Shown: piece after piece, positions 37,530 to 46,091 of the stretch | Layout: each line of letters starts with the position of its first letter | How positions within the stretch are numbered: position 1 is the first letter of the stretch | Assembly (NCBI GenBank): GCA_964344035.1 | Contig: CAYFLK010000010.1 | Coordinates: forward strand, 15,805-79,804 | Reading direction: 5' to 3' | DNA: 64,000 nt | Source of the DNA: UBA1014 sp964344035 | GTDB taxonomy: Bacteria > SAR324 > NAC60-12 | Notes under the pieces: generated by a model | Database searches by the model: none | The model's input: only the letters and a program-made list of their open reading frames with translations | Told to the model about the DNA's origin: nothing | Program-made: the position numbers and the translations under genes

Positions 37530-37620
37530 TCCCAACAATAAACCCGGACCTCCTTTCATCCTGTTATTTATAATTGCTTCTCATATACAAAAAAACAGCT
37601 AATGCAAAAAGATATGGCGT

Positions 37621-38724
37621 ATGGAGAAAATACCCAGCAGATTGCAGAGTGAAAAAAACAGGATCAGCCCTGAATACGTGCGCATAAGCATGGCCGCGGC
37701 TATTGAACTAGGTCTCAAACCCGGACGCATTTCACGCTGCGGATGCACGTGCATCAACCTGCTGCAAAACTATCCCCAAGGTTGCTACGCCAACTGCACC
37801 TACTGCGGACTTGCCCGTGAACGCTCGGGGGTTGCAGAAGACAATTCTTTCATCCGTGTGTCCTGGCCCTTGTTTCCAACCAACCTGGTGGCTGAACGCA
37901 TAGGGATAAAGGAACGTCAAAACGGAGTCGGGCGTGTCTGCGTGTCCCAGGTTCAGGACCATCGCGCAAACGCGGACCTGATCGAGATGATACAGGCAGT
38001 TCGCGTGCAGGCGCCGGAAGTGCCGGTTTCCGCGCTGGTTACCGCCACTTTGCTTGATGTAGACTGGCTGCGCCATATCCGGAACGCTGGCGCTGACATC
38101 GTCGGCATCGGGCTCGACGCGGCCTCCGAAGAAGTTTTTTATCGAACAAGAGGCAGGGGAGCGCATGGCCCCCATAAATGGGAATACCATTGGGAAATAA
38201 TCCGCAAGGCGCGGGAAATATTCGGCCTGATGAAAGTCAACTGCCACCTGATCGTCGGCCTTGGTGAAACGGACCTTGACCTGGTGCGCATGTTTTACCT
38301 GTTGAAGTCCGAAGAAATAGCCGGATACCTGTTTTCCTTTAACCCGGAACCGGGAACGGCGATGGAAACCGCAGCCAGGACTCCGATAGAACGCACTCGC
38401 AGGATTCAGCTGGTGAAGTTCCTGATCGAAAAAAACGGGCTCCCGGAATCGGCGCTGAATTTTGATGATGCAGGACGAATTCGCGGAATCGACGCCCCGG
38501 AAGAAATGCTTGAAACGGCGATCAAATCAGGTATTCCCTTTATGACCAACGGATGCCCTGACCGCGAGAGTACCATGGCCTGCAACCGCCCCTACGGATC
38601 ATACCGGCCCGGGGAAGAATTCCGGGATTATCCCTTTTTGCCCCAACCCGGAGACATCCAGGTGATCCGCGAACAAATGGACCTCAGGAAAGTCCTTGCT
38701 TCCTCAGCAGAAACCCATGCCTGA
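37621..38724 (+). CDS. lipS: radical SAM protein of LipS type (partner of the preceding gene)
   Basis: 367 residues. The radical-SAM motif is CYANCTYC (CxxxCxxC) in LLQNYPQGCYANCTYCGLAR. Further elements are VCVSQVQDHRANADL, VGIGLDAASEEVFYRTRG, IVGLGETDLDLVRM and FNPEPGT, as in biotin-synthase-related enzymes. Extra cysteines in CGCTC (near 40) and FMTNGCPDRESTMACNRPYG may bind an auxiliary cluster, the sulfur donor expected of a lipoyl synthase. It sits between another radical-SAM gene and a ligase-like gene, matching the LipS1/LipS2 lipoate assembly set. Overlaps the next gene by 8 bases. Confidence 0.8.
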   Translation: MEKIPSRLQSEKNRISPEYVRISMAAAIELGLKPGRISRCGCTCINLLQNYPQGCYANCTYCGLARERSGVAEDNSFIRVSWPLFPTNLVAERIGIKERQNGVGRVCVSQVQDHRANADLIEMIQAVRVQAPEVPVSALVTATLLDVDWLRHIRNAGADIVGIGLDAASEEVFYRTRGRGAHGPHKWEYHWEIIRKAREIFGLMKVNCHLIVGLGETDLDLVRMFYLLKSEEIAGYLFSFNPEPGTAMETAARTPIERTRRIQLVKFLIEKNGLPESALNFDDAGRIRGIDAPEEMLETAIKSGIPFMTNGCPDRESTMACNRPYGSYRPGEEFRDYPFLPQPGDIQVIREQMDLRKVLASSAETHA

Positions 38725-39688
38725 GCAACCAGTACGGCTGATCCAAAAAGGCGAGATTGAACCGGCTCTGACCCAGGCCCTGTATCACAGTCTTGCCGAG
38801 CAAATGGATGAATCCTCTCCGGACACCATTATTCTCTGCAGACCATCACGTCCTTATCTCTGCATCGGTTATCATCAGGTTTTGGATTCTGTACTGGATT
38901 CCGTTACCAGCCGTTTGCTTGATTTTGAAATATTGAGACGGCGCGTCGGAGGGGGCGCGACCTATCTCGACCAAAACCAGGTGTTTTACCAGTGTATTTT
39001 CCATTGCACGCGTGTCCCCTTGCGCACCGATCAAATTTACCGAATGATGCTGACAGCCCCTGTGCGGCTGCTCCAGAAGTTGGGTTTGAACGGTAAGCTG
39101 CGCTCCATAAATGAAGTGGAAGCCAACGGCCTGCGCGTAGCTGGAATCGGGGGCGGGCGCATTGGCGAAGCGATGGTGGTGGTCGGCAATCTGCTTTTGG
39201 ATTTCGATTACAAAACGATGGCACGGGTCTGGAGGGTTCCCCATTCCGCTTTCCGCGAACTCGCCGCATCAACACTGAAAGAAAGAATTACAACCCTGAG
39301 AAAACAGGGATGTAGGGAATCTGCTGAAAAAGTCCAGGCAGGACTTGCGGAAGAGTTCGCGAAAAAACTGGACCGTCCGCTCGTGCCTGGGGAATTGAGC
39401 AGCGAAGAAATGAAACAAGCAGAAAGGAACATGTCGTTTCTCGCCTCACCGGAATTCCTCCAACTGCACCACACGCAGGGTCCGGTTGCCCCGATGAACT
39501 CTCTCAAAATCGCCGCCGATGTTTACATTCACGCTAAACGATTTACGCACCAGGGAAAAGATGTAGAAATCGCCGTCAGGTCCGATCAAGGGATAATCAC
39601 CGCTTTGCTGTTCAACAGTGCGAAATCCGAAGAGTTGGAAGAATTGAGGTCAAGAATGCTCGGCACACCAGAGAATGCGTGGAACTGA
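38717..39688 (+). CDS. lipoate ligase/octanoyltransferase-like protein lacking the usual lysine
   Basis: 323 residues from ATG 38717. The LplA-like core is visible: CIGYHQVLDS, LRRRVGGGATYLDQNQVFYQ, EVEANGLRVAGIGGGRIG, VVVGNLLLDFDY. Where the first ligase of this set has NGRKIAG with the catalytic-type Lys, this one has NGLRVAG, so ligase chemistry may be absent. It could act as an amidotransferase/octanoyltransferase or as a partner subunit. The C-terminal 110 residues resemble the accessory domain. It is the last gene of the lbpA-lplA-lipS-lipS set and converges on emo. Confidence 0.78.
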   Translation: MPEQPVRLIQKGEIEPALTQALYHSLAEQMDESSPDTIILCRPSRPYLCIGYHQVLDSVLDSVTSRLLDFEILRRRVGGGATYLDQNQVFYQCIFHCTRVPLRTDQIYRMMLTAPVRLLQKLGLNGKLRSINEVEANGLRVAGIGGGRIGEAMVVVGNLLLDFDYKTMARVWRVPHSAFRELAASTLKERITTLRKQGCRESAEKVQAGLAEEFAKKLDRPLVPGELSSEEMKQAERNMSFLASPEFLQLHHTQGPVAPMNSLKIAADVYIHAKRFTHQGKDVEIAVRSDQGIITALLFNSAKSEELEELRSRMLGTPENAWN

Positions 39689-39755
39689 GTGTGCTTTCTT
39701 TGCAGATGTCACAGGCTGGAAAACTGTGTTTAAATTATCCCGAACCAGCAGCCTA

Positions 39756-41801
39756 TCAATTCAATACCTCTTCTGCAGTGTCTGATGGTGCAACAATTTT
39801 TTCCAGTCCCATCGCCTCACAGACATAATCAATCAGGTCGCGCACCTCGATCCTGTCTTCAAATCCGGATGTCTTCACCGCGTCGCTGTACATGCTCATG
39901 TCCTTAGGGCAGGCAACTGTGAAGAGACCGACCCCGATCCATAAAGCCTCCTCGATGCGGTTAACGCTGGGGCGTTGGTGCATGTCTTTATGCTCCTTCT
40001 TCCAAATCTGTCCACCTCCAGCACCGCAGCAGAATGAATTGGTCCGGTTGCGAGGCATTTCCACGACTTCCACCCCGCAATGGCTCATCACCGTGCGGGG
40101 GTCGTCAAAAACACCGTTGTAACGCCCAAGGTAGCAGGGATCATGATAGGTAGCCCGCAAGTTAAGCGGGTTCCTGATCTTGATCCCTCCCTCTTCAAGC
40201 AGTTCACGCAATAGCGTTGAATAGTGCTTCACCCGGTATTTTCCGCCTTGGAGGGGATATTCATTGCGCAGGGTGTTGTAAGTGTGGGGGTCTGTGGTCA
40301 GGATTTCTTCAAATTCGCATTCGGACAGCACCCGGATGTTTTCTTCAGCAAGCATTTCAAAAAGCCCTTCTTCCCCGACACGGCGGGCATCATTTCCAGC
40401 GGACTTTTCACCTGTCATCATGATCCCGAAATCCACTCCCGCAGCATTGAGGACCATGGCCACTTTGCGCGTCGTTTCAACACAATTCTGGTTGAAGGAA
40501 GCAAAATCCCCTACGTACCAGAGATAGTGCACAGGCACTTTGGACGCATCCTTGATCTTGAAATCCAGGTTTTTGCTCCAGCGCGTTCGCTTCCGGGATG
40601 ATTCGCCAAAGGAATTGCCTTGTTCGTCCAGGCTGCGCAAAACATCCGCCAGTTCATCCGGCATCCTGGCATCAAAAACGAGCCTCCTGCGGATTTCGAG
40701 GATATCCTGCATCGGTTCGTTGCCGACAGGACAGATTTCCACGCATGCCATGCAGCTCGTGCAGGACCAGGTGGCATCCTCTGAAATTGCTTCATCGAGA
40801 AGCTTCCCCCCGGCATCACCTGCCACCAGTGCGCGGGCATTGCGGTTGATAATAAAGCGTTTGTTTATCTCAAGCGCCGAGGGACTCAACGGGGCGCCTG
40901 ACAGGTGTGCCGGACAGACCTCATGACAACGCGTACACATGATGCACGCATAAGAATCAAGCACTTGTTTCCAGGAAAGGTCAAACAGCGTTTCCGCCCC
41001 GGGATTAGCCGAATCCAAGGATGCGTTCATCCTCCCTTTCGGATCCCGGTTTGCGAAGGTCAAGTTCAACGGGGCAATCATCAGGTGGATATGCTTGCTG
41101 CGCGGAAAGTACGGGAGGAAAAGCACGATCAGTCCCATGGCCAGCCACCAGGCAACGTGAATCCCGGTTTCCAGTCCGGGCCACCCGTAAAATAACGGCG
41201 CAGCAAGACTGGCCGCGGGCATGGACCATTCCACCTGCTGCTTTTCCGCCAGATGAAACACTGTCCCCAGCCAGCGGGAGCCGACATGAAGAATGATAAA
41301 AAAACCTACTATCAGGGAGTCCTTGCGTATTCCACCCTGCGAGACAGCGGACTGTAGCAATACATTTGAATTGAATTCGAAAACCTTCGGTTTGAAGATA
41401 AATCGACGGTTCAGGAAATACACCATGCCGACAAGAACAAGGATACTGAAGAGGTCCGAAAGAATATTAAAAACCAGGGCAAGCGGATGGGAACTGCCGA
41501 TTGTCGTCCATCCTTCGACATATGCTTCAAGGATGTCATTGACATTGACCAAAAGATAAAAACTGAATCCGAAAAAGATAAAGGAGTGGAAAAGGCTGAC
41601 CACCGGCCTGGCCTTGAACAACGGTTTCTGCAGACCGACGTCAATCAAGGCCTTTAACATGCGACGGGTAATATCATCTGTTCTTGCCGCAGGCTGCCCT
41701 GAGCGGACGATGCTGAAAATGCGGCGGAATCCCTGAAAAGCCAGACTTCCGCAAACGAGGACCAGCAGTATGAATGCCAGCTGTTCCGGGGGACTGAGCA
41801 T
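39756..41801 (-). CDS. emo: membrane-bound ETF:quinone oxidoreductase Emo (HdrD-like, NarI-fused)
   Basis: 681 residues. The N-terminal 250 residues hold about six membrane helices of the NarI/HdrE type with candidate haem-ligand histidines. A [4Fe-4S] pair follows: CIMCTRCHEVCP and CTSCMACVEICP. Then come two CCG (HdrB/D) modules, the second with YHDPCYLGRYNG and SFCCGAGGG. In type II sHdr clusters this protein is thought to pass electrons from EtfAB to (mena)quinone. A strong GAGGAGGT site precedes the ATG, which overlaps the stop of a tiny upstream frame (TAATG). Last gene of the sHdr array. Confidence 0.9.
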   Translation of the reverse strand: MLSPPEQLAFILLVLVCGSLAFQGFRRIFSIVRSGQPAARTDDITRRMLKALIDVGLQKPLFKARPVVSLFHSFIFFGFSFYLLVNVNDILEAYVEGWTTIGSSHPLALVFNILSDLFSILVLVGMVYFLNRRFIFKPKVFEFNSNVLLQSAVSQGGIRKDSLIVGFFIILHVGSRWLGTVFHLAEKQQVEWSMPAASLAAPLFYGWPGLETGIHVAWWLAMGLIVLFLPYFPRSKHIHLMIAPLNLTFANRDPKGRMNASLDSANPGAETLFDLSWKQVLDSYACIMCTRCHEVCPAHLSGAPLSPSALEINKRFIINRNARALVAGDAGGKLLDEAISEDATWSCTSCMACVEICPVGNEPMQDILEIRRRLVFDARMPDELADVLRSLDEQGNSFGESSRKRTRWSKNLDFKIKDASKVPVHYLWYVGDFASFNQNCVETTRKVAMVLNAAGVDFGIMMTGEKSAGNDARRVGEEGLFEMLAEENIRVLSECEFEEILTTDPHTYNTLRNEYPLQGGKYRVKHYSTLLRELLEEGGIKIRNPLNLRATYHDPCYLGRYNGVFDDPRTVMSHCGVEVVEMPRNRTNSFCCGAGGGQIWKKEHKDMHQRPSVNRIEEALWIGVGLFTVACPKDMSMYSDAVKTSGFEDRIEVRDLIDYVCEAMGLEKIVAPSDTAEEVLN

Positions 41802-41911
41802 TAGACCTCCTCATTCGGGGGAGATGCCGGTGACACATCCCCCCTCCCTATGTTGTACGCCTTGGGGGTGAGCCGGGAATCTACCCGCACCAGTTTTTTT
41901 CTCGACATCAT
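41801..41911 (-). CDS. candidate 36-residue small protein between etfA and emo
   Basis: The 150-base spacer between etfA and emo is open in one frame that ends exactly at the emo start (TAATG). From ATG 41911 it gives a basic peptide (MMSRKKLVRVDSRLTPKAYN..., 36 residues). The open frame extends further upstream through WLMM to a possible TTG. The stop/start overlap and its placement inside a tight operon favour coding, but the size makes this tentative. No membrane helix. An untranslated spacer is the alternative. Confidence 0.35.
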   Translation of the reverse strand: MMSRKKLVRVDSRLTPKAYNIGRGDVSPASPPNEEV

Positions 41912-41963
41912 CAGCCACTCCTGCAGGGACGAAGCGGTCCCAAGCAAATGAACCTTTGCTTCT

Positions 41964-42899
41964 TCACCCCAGTGCCTCGGAAACCTCCTCGCAAATATCG
42001 AATAGGTCTTCCGTCATTCCATAATGAGCGACATCAAAGATCGGTGCGTTTTTATCGGTATTGACGGCAACTATCGTTGATGCGCTTTTCATCCCCTCAA
42101 GGTGTTCAGGAGCGCCGGATATGCCCAGCGCGATGTAAACTTTCGGGGTGACCTTCAATCCTGATTTGCCGACCTGGCAGGCCTTCGGCATCCATCCCGC
42201 ATCCACGATAGGGCGGGAGCAAGCAACATCGGCATTCAGGGTTTCCGCCAGTTCACGGGCAACCTCTATGTCATCGCGGCTGCTGATGCCCCTACCTACC
42301 GCGACCAGGATTTCACTTTGGGTGATGTCCACTTCCGCCGCATCAGGTTCAATCAGCTTCTTGAACTTGACCTTTCCGGGGCCGAAATCTGCCTCAAATT
42401 CCTCAATTTCCGGTGCCCCGTCGATGCGTCCCACATCGGCGTTAAACGCCCCAGCAAGGACCATGGCCACAGCTTTGTCGGCCCGCGCCTTGACGTTCAT
42501 TTTTCCCCCGTAAAGCCGGCTCGTCAGCTGATATCCAGTTCCATCTTCCGAAATCCCGGAACAGTAAGCCGCTACAGGGAGATTCAACGCGGTCCCGAGG
42601 ACCGGCCCGATTTCCATCCCCATGGAGGTGGACCCTACAAGCACCAGCGAATGTGCTTGGGAGGATACCACCGACCGGGCTGCGGCAGCGAAAGACACGG
42701 GGTTAAAATCGTCGCTTCCACCAACGCAGATGACGCGGTCAGCGGCTCCAAGTTCTGATGCTTTTTCCTTCATCGTTCCATAAACCAATGCCGAACACTT
42801 GCCCTCGCCGGCAAGTTCCCTGGCTTTGCCCAGCATCTCGAACGTGATGTCCTGAAAAACTCCCTGCATGTGCTCTGTCACCACCAAAACATCTCCCAT
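41964..42899 (-). CDS. etfA: electron transfer flavoprotein alpha subunit
   Basis: 311 residues. The C-terminal FAD domain is complete: VAVGRGISSRDDIEVARELA, ACSRPIVDAGWMPKACQVG, KVYIALGISGAPEHLEGM and IVAVNTDKNAPIF. The N-terminal domain is normal. With EtfB it forms the soluble FAD/AMP heterodimer that, in this cluster, should accept electrons from the sHdr complex and deliver them to Emo. Ribosome site AGGAGA lies nine bases before ATG 42899; etfB ends 35 bases upstream. Confidence 0.95.
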   Translation of the reverse strand: MGDVLVVTEHMQGVFQDITFEMLGKARELAGEGKCSALVYGTMKEKASELGAADRVICVGGSDDFNPVSFAAAARSVVSSQAHSLVLVGSTSMGMEIGPVLGTALNLPVAAYCSGISEDGTGYQLTSRLYGGKMNVKARADKAVAMVLAGAFNADVGRIDGAPEIEEFEADFGPGKVKFKKLIEPDAAEVDITQSEILVAVGRGISSRDDIEVARELAETLNADVACSRPIVDAGWMPKACQVGKSGLKVTPKVYIALGISGAPEHLEGMKSASTIVAVNTDKNAPIFDVAHYGMTEDLFDICEEVSEALG

Positions 42900-42934
42900 C
42901 TTGCGTTCTCCTGAGTTGTGTTGCGGAATTCGAT

Positions 42935-43678
42935 TCAGACCACCCCGTTTTCCCGGAGGACCTCGATTAATTCATCGACCGAACCGAGCATCTTTGCACC
43001 GGCCACTTTTTCAGGCGGAGCCATTGAACCGATTTCGCTAACGACCCCATCTACCTGGGTTTTAACGGTTATTTCCTCGATGGATGCGGACTGCTGAATT
43101 TGCCTGACTTTGCTGACTGGAGCGTAACGGGGTGTCTGGCGTGCAGCCTGGATTCCCAGCACCGCGGGCAGTTCCACTTCGAACTCGGCCATCAGCCCGC
43201 CGAAGTATTCCTTGTGGATAAGCCCGCTGCCTCCTTGAATCTCAACATGGGTGACGACGCTGATACTGGGGTATTGCAGTATCGTGGAAAGGATAGGGGC
43301 GATCTGCCCGTCACGGTCATCTACCGACTGCACGCCGGTCATGATCAGGTCGTAACCGCTACCGAATGCATCAGCAAAGGCTCTAGCGAGTTGATGACTG
43401 TTTGCGGGAGTGTCTCCGCGCAGCATCACCGCCCGGTCGGCGCCTTTGGCCAATGCGCCGAAAAGCATTCTTTCTGTATCTTCACATTCGAACGCAAACG
43501 CGGTCACTTCATCGGCCTGCCCGGTCTCCTTGATGCAAATGGCTTCTTCGAGGGCGTGTTCATCGTATTCGTTTATTCGGAACTTCAGGTACTCCGTATC
43601 AAGACCTTTCCCGGATTCATCAACTTCCAGTTCCTCCACCAGGTCCGGGACCTGTTTGAGAGCAACGGCAATTTTCAT
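42935..43678 (-). CDS. etfB: electron transfer flavoprotein beta subunit
   Basis: 247 residues. MKIAVALKQVPD at the start, then INEYDEHALEEAICIKE, the nucleotide-binding DLIMTGVQSVDDRDGQ and VLGIQAARQTPRYAP are diagnostic for EtfB. It binds AMP structurally and docks on EtfA. A strong AAGGAGG precedes the ATG. The gene begins 12 bases after the TAA of the TusA-like frame that runs through an internal TGA, which shows that this upstream frame really extends to 43691. Confidence 0.95.
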   Translation of the reverse strand: MKIAVALKQVPDLVEELEVDESGKGLDTEYLKFRINEYDEHALEEAICIKETGQADEVTAFAFECEDTERMLFGALAKGADRAVMLRGDTPANSHQLARAFADAFGSGYDLIMTGVQSVDDRDGQIAPILSTILQYPSISVVTHVEIQGGSGLIHKEYFGGLMAEFEVELPAVLGIQAARQTPRYAPVSKVRQIQQSASIEEITVKTQVDGVVSEIGSMAPPEKVAGAKMLGSVDELIEVLRENGVV

Positions 43679-43690
43679 AAGCCTCCTTGG

Positions 43691-44002
43691 TTATTTCACG
43701 CGTTCTACAAAAAAATGTTTCTCCTTTTCTTCAATCAGGATTTGCAGCAGCCTGTGTCCGGAAGACCTGCACCAGGCCTTTAGGTCGGGTTCCGCTCATG
43801 GATGAGAGCTGCTGACCAAGACTATTTCACCAACGTTCACTTTGCGGATGGCCTGCCAGGTACGGATCACCGGCATCCCCATTCCGCAGTCTCCCAGCTG
43901 CAGGTGTGTTTTTGGCGTTTTAATTACATCGTCCATCGGTCTGGAGTGTGAATATTCAGTCATTGATTGAAACTCGTTTTCATCCAACCCTTGATAATTC
44001 AT
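43691..44002 (-). CDS. tusA: TusA-like sulfur carrier with in-frame TGA, candidate selenoprotein
   Basis: The frame from ATG 44002 codes 68 residues, meets TGA at 43798-43796, then continues for 34 more codons to TAA 43693-43691, giving 103 residues if TGA is read as selenocysteine (position 69). Before the TGA: LQLGDCGMGMPVIRTWQAI and VNVGEIVLVSSSHP, the first half of the TusA fold, with the usual Cys-Pro motif modified. After it: AEPDLKAWCRSSGHRLLQIL and FFVERVK, which is the expected second half (compare D-I-P-A-W-C-R in TusA). The TGA falls where TusA proteins have the Gly of TDPG. TusA proteins carry sulfane sulfur to sHdr or Dsr. The start is uncertain among ATG codons at 44002, 43963 and 43936. 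Alternatives are a nonsense mutation or sequencing error. Confidence 0.75.
43764..43778 (-). promoter_or_regulatory. candidate bacterial SECIS hairpin
   Basis: GGCCTG-GTG-CAGGTC on the minus strand makes a six-pair stem (one G-U) with a GTG loop. The loop lies 24-26 bases after the in-frame TGA (43796), inside the range reported for bacterial SECIS elements, and starts with G. GGAA/TTCC arms (3-6 and 33-36 bases after the TGA) could close an outer stem. The match is by eye only. Confidence 0.5.
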
Positions 44003-44054
44003 GCTTGGCTATTGTAGAGAAAAACTGGATGTCCAAGCTGATTGCCCGGCTGGA

Positions 44055-45335
44055 TTATTCCATGCAGAAATCGAGGATCTCGGCGATATCCAGCACTTCC
44101 AGCTTTCCCTCGTTGCCGGTTGATTTGAGGGCATCTTCGAATCGGGAAACCTCGTAAGGGCAGCAGACGACGAGCACCTCCGCCCCAATCGATACCGCTT
44201 CCTTGACACGGTTTTCCGACAGCCTTTCTCTTGTGTGATCCGCGGTCAACCCGTCCAGCCACATTCCTCCACCACCGCCTCCGCAGCAGTAGCTTTGCTC
44301 GCGGCAGCGGTACATCTCCTGGAATACCGCTCCGGGTATGGCGCCGATCAGTTCGCGCGGGGCCTGATACTCACCGTTGTGACGTCCGAGGTAACATGGA
44401 TCATGAAAAGTAAGTTTTCTAGCGTATTCCTTTGTCAGCAATGGCTTTAACTCATCCAACCTGTCGCACAAGAACCGGGTGTAATGCACCACTTTGTATT
44501 CATTGCCGGTTACTTCCGGGTAGAAGTTCCGAAACGCGTTGTATGCGTGGGGATCGGTGACAAGCAGGTGATTGTGGCCATACTTCTGAAACAGCTCATC
44601 ATTGTATACCGCCAGTTCCTCGAATAAACCGCTTTCACCGACAAGGCGCTGGGAATCTCCGTCACATTTTTCCTTGCTGCCAAGAACACCGAAATCCACC
44701 CCCAAACGGTTGAACATCCGGGCCAATGCTTTTGCCGCGTCATTGCCCCGCGCATGGTAGGAGTAATAATCACTGACATACCAGAGCACATCGACATTCT
44801 CTGACCCGTCTTCCTTGGAAAGGTCCCGAGGGGGCTGGTCCAGCCCTTTGGTCCAGCGAACCCGCTTACGCGGAGATTCGCCCATAGGATTGCCGTATTC
44901 AGACACGTTTTGCAGCATCTCCTGCAGTTCCCCGGGAATAACTCCATCGAGCACCACCTTCTCCCGCAGGGCGGGCATTATCCGAAGCATGTCGACTTCC
45001 TTGGGACACACCCGCAGGCAGTTCATGCAGGTTGTGCAAAGCCAGAGATCATCACTTTCGAACAGGTTTTCTCCGGTCTGCAGTTTGCGGAAAAGTTTCC
45101 GCGGCCCATAACTGCCGACATTGTCAACCGGACAGGCGCCCACGCACTGCGCGCACTGGTAGCACCAACCCATAGATTCGGCCCCGGGGGTTTCGGTGAC
45201 TTTGTCGAGGAAAGTCAGGTCGTAACCTGACAGCTCACGCGGCTCATACATCCGGTTCCAGATACCGGAAATGTCGATGCCCTCAACTACTGCTTCTTCC
45301 TGTTCGGTGTATTTCTCGTAACTGTGCTCCGTCAT
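44055..45335 (-). CDS. shdrB3: sHdrB3, fused HdrC/HdrB-like (HdrD-type) iron-sulfur subunit
   Basis: 426 residues. The N-terminal third is an HdrC-like ferredoxin domain with CYQCAQCVGACP (58-69) and CTTCMNCLRVCP. The rest contains two CCG modules: VDVLWYVSDYYSYHARGND... and FHDPCYLGRHNGEY followed by SYCCGGGGGGMW. In type II sHdr clusters this fused subunit replaces separate C2 and B2 subunits. It resembles the soluble half of Emo nearby. GGAGG precedes ATG 45335; shdrH ends four bases upstream. Confidence 0.88.
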   Translation of the reverse strand: MTEHSYEKYTEQEEAVVEGIDISGIWNRMYEPRELSGYDLTFLDKVTETPGAESMGWCYQCAQCVGACPVDNVGSYGPRKLFRKLQTGENLFESDDLWLCTTCMNCLRVCPKEVDMLRIMPALREKVVLDGVIPGELQEMLQNVSEYGNPMGESPRKRVRWTKGLDQPPRDLSKEDGSENVDVLWYVSDYYSYHARGNDAAKALARMFNRLGVDFGVLGSKEKCDGDSQRLVGESGLFEELAVYNDELFQKYGHNHLLVTDPHAYNAFRNFYPEVTGNEYKVVHYTRFLCDRLDELKPLLTKEYARKLTFHDPCYLGRHNGEYQAPRELIGAIPGAVFQEMYRCREQSYCCGGGGGGMWLDGLTADHTRERLSENRVKEAVSIGAEVLVVCCPYEVSRFEDALKSTGNEGKLEVLDIAEILDFCME

Positions 45336-45338
45336 TGG

Positions 45339-46091
45339 TCAAGCCTCCAGTTTTTGCACCCCGAGTACCCTCCGGGTCAGTTCGGGAAGTTCGGGAAGGA
45401 TCCTGTTGAATTCCCGGGATAGTTTCACCTGGAAAACTGTGTACATGTAAACCGCATAGACACAGGCCAGGAAAACATCAACTCCGTGAAACCCATGGGA
45501 CATACGTGAAAAACCGCGTTCATGTCCGACAGTATCCACCCCCGCCATCGCTTTTCCAACCATCATGTAGGATTCTCCGGGAGTTTCCCCGTGCAGCAGA
45601 GTAGATTTTCTCAGCACCAGTGGGAGGGCGCCGGTCTTTGTATCCTCATCCCAAATCCAATTGGTCCACAGCCAGTAGCGGTCGGGCATGGTGAAATGGA
45701 GCAGTTCACCGGCCAGGTTGATGCGCATTTTCTTCTCTATCCCAGATATCCCCCAGACAAACCTATCGAAACGTTCAGGCAATATGCGCTTGCCATAAAG
45801 CAAGTCCCGTATTTGTTTGCGCAGAAACAAAAATCCGTTGTCCTTGATCAGACGGTTTGATTTTCTCCCCAGCGTGAATATCAAGCTGACAACCCCGGAG
45901 AATTCCTCTTCGCCCAATGTCTCAATTTTTGAAACATTTAGGATTTCCCGGAACCTGTCACTTTTACGTGCAATCCGTTTTGATAGGTCCTCGAGTTCAC
46001 GTGAAGAAGCCAGCTTGGCGGCTTCTTTCATGAACTCGAGGGCCGATTCCTCATCGACTGCCTTCCCTGCGGTCAAGGAATCGTTAAGCAT
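45339..46091 (-). CDS. shdrH: sHdrH, conserved protein of the sHdr cluster
   Basis: 250 residues. Mainly helical soluble protein without cysteine clusters; FTMPDRYWLWTNWIWDEDTK and GVDVFLACVYAVYMYTVFQV are prominent. In sHdr operons a protein of this size (often called Hyp or H) is always found directly after shdrA; its role is not established. Its ATG overlaps the shdrA stop by one base (TGATG), so the two are translationally coupled. Assignment rests on position and size more than on motifs. Confidence 0.75.
   Translation of the reverse strand: MLNDSLTAGKAVDEESALEFMKEAAKLASSRELEDLSKRIARKSDRFREILNVSKIETLGEEEFSGVVSLIFTLGRKSNRLIKDNGFLFLRKQIRDLLYGKRILPERFDRFVWGISGIEKKMRINLAGELLHFTMPDRYWLWTNWIWDEDTKTGALPLVLRKSTLLHGETPGESYMMVGKAMAGVDTVGHERGFSRMSHGFHGVDVFLACVYAVYMYTVFQVKLSREFNRILPELPELTRRVLGVQKLEA

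Noticed and set aside
43796..44002. TusA-like gene as a 68-residue complete protein
   Set aside because: The product would lack the second half of the fold, and the downstream in-frame codons clearly continue the family pattern up to the etfB ribosome site.
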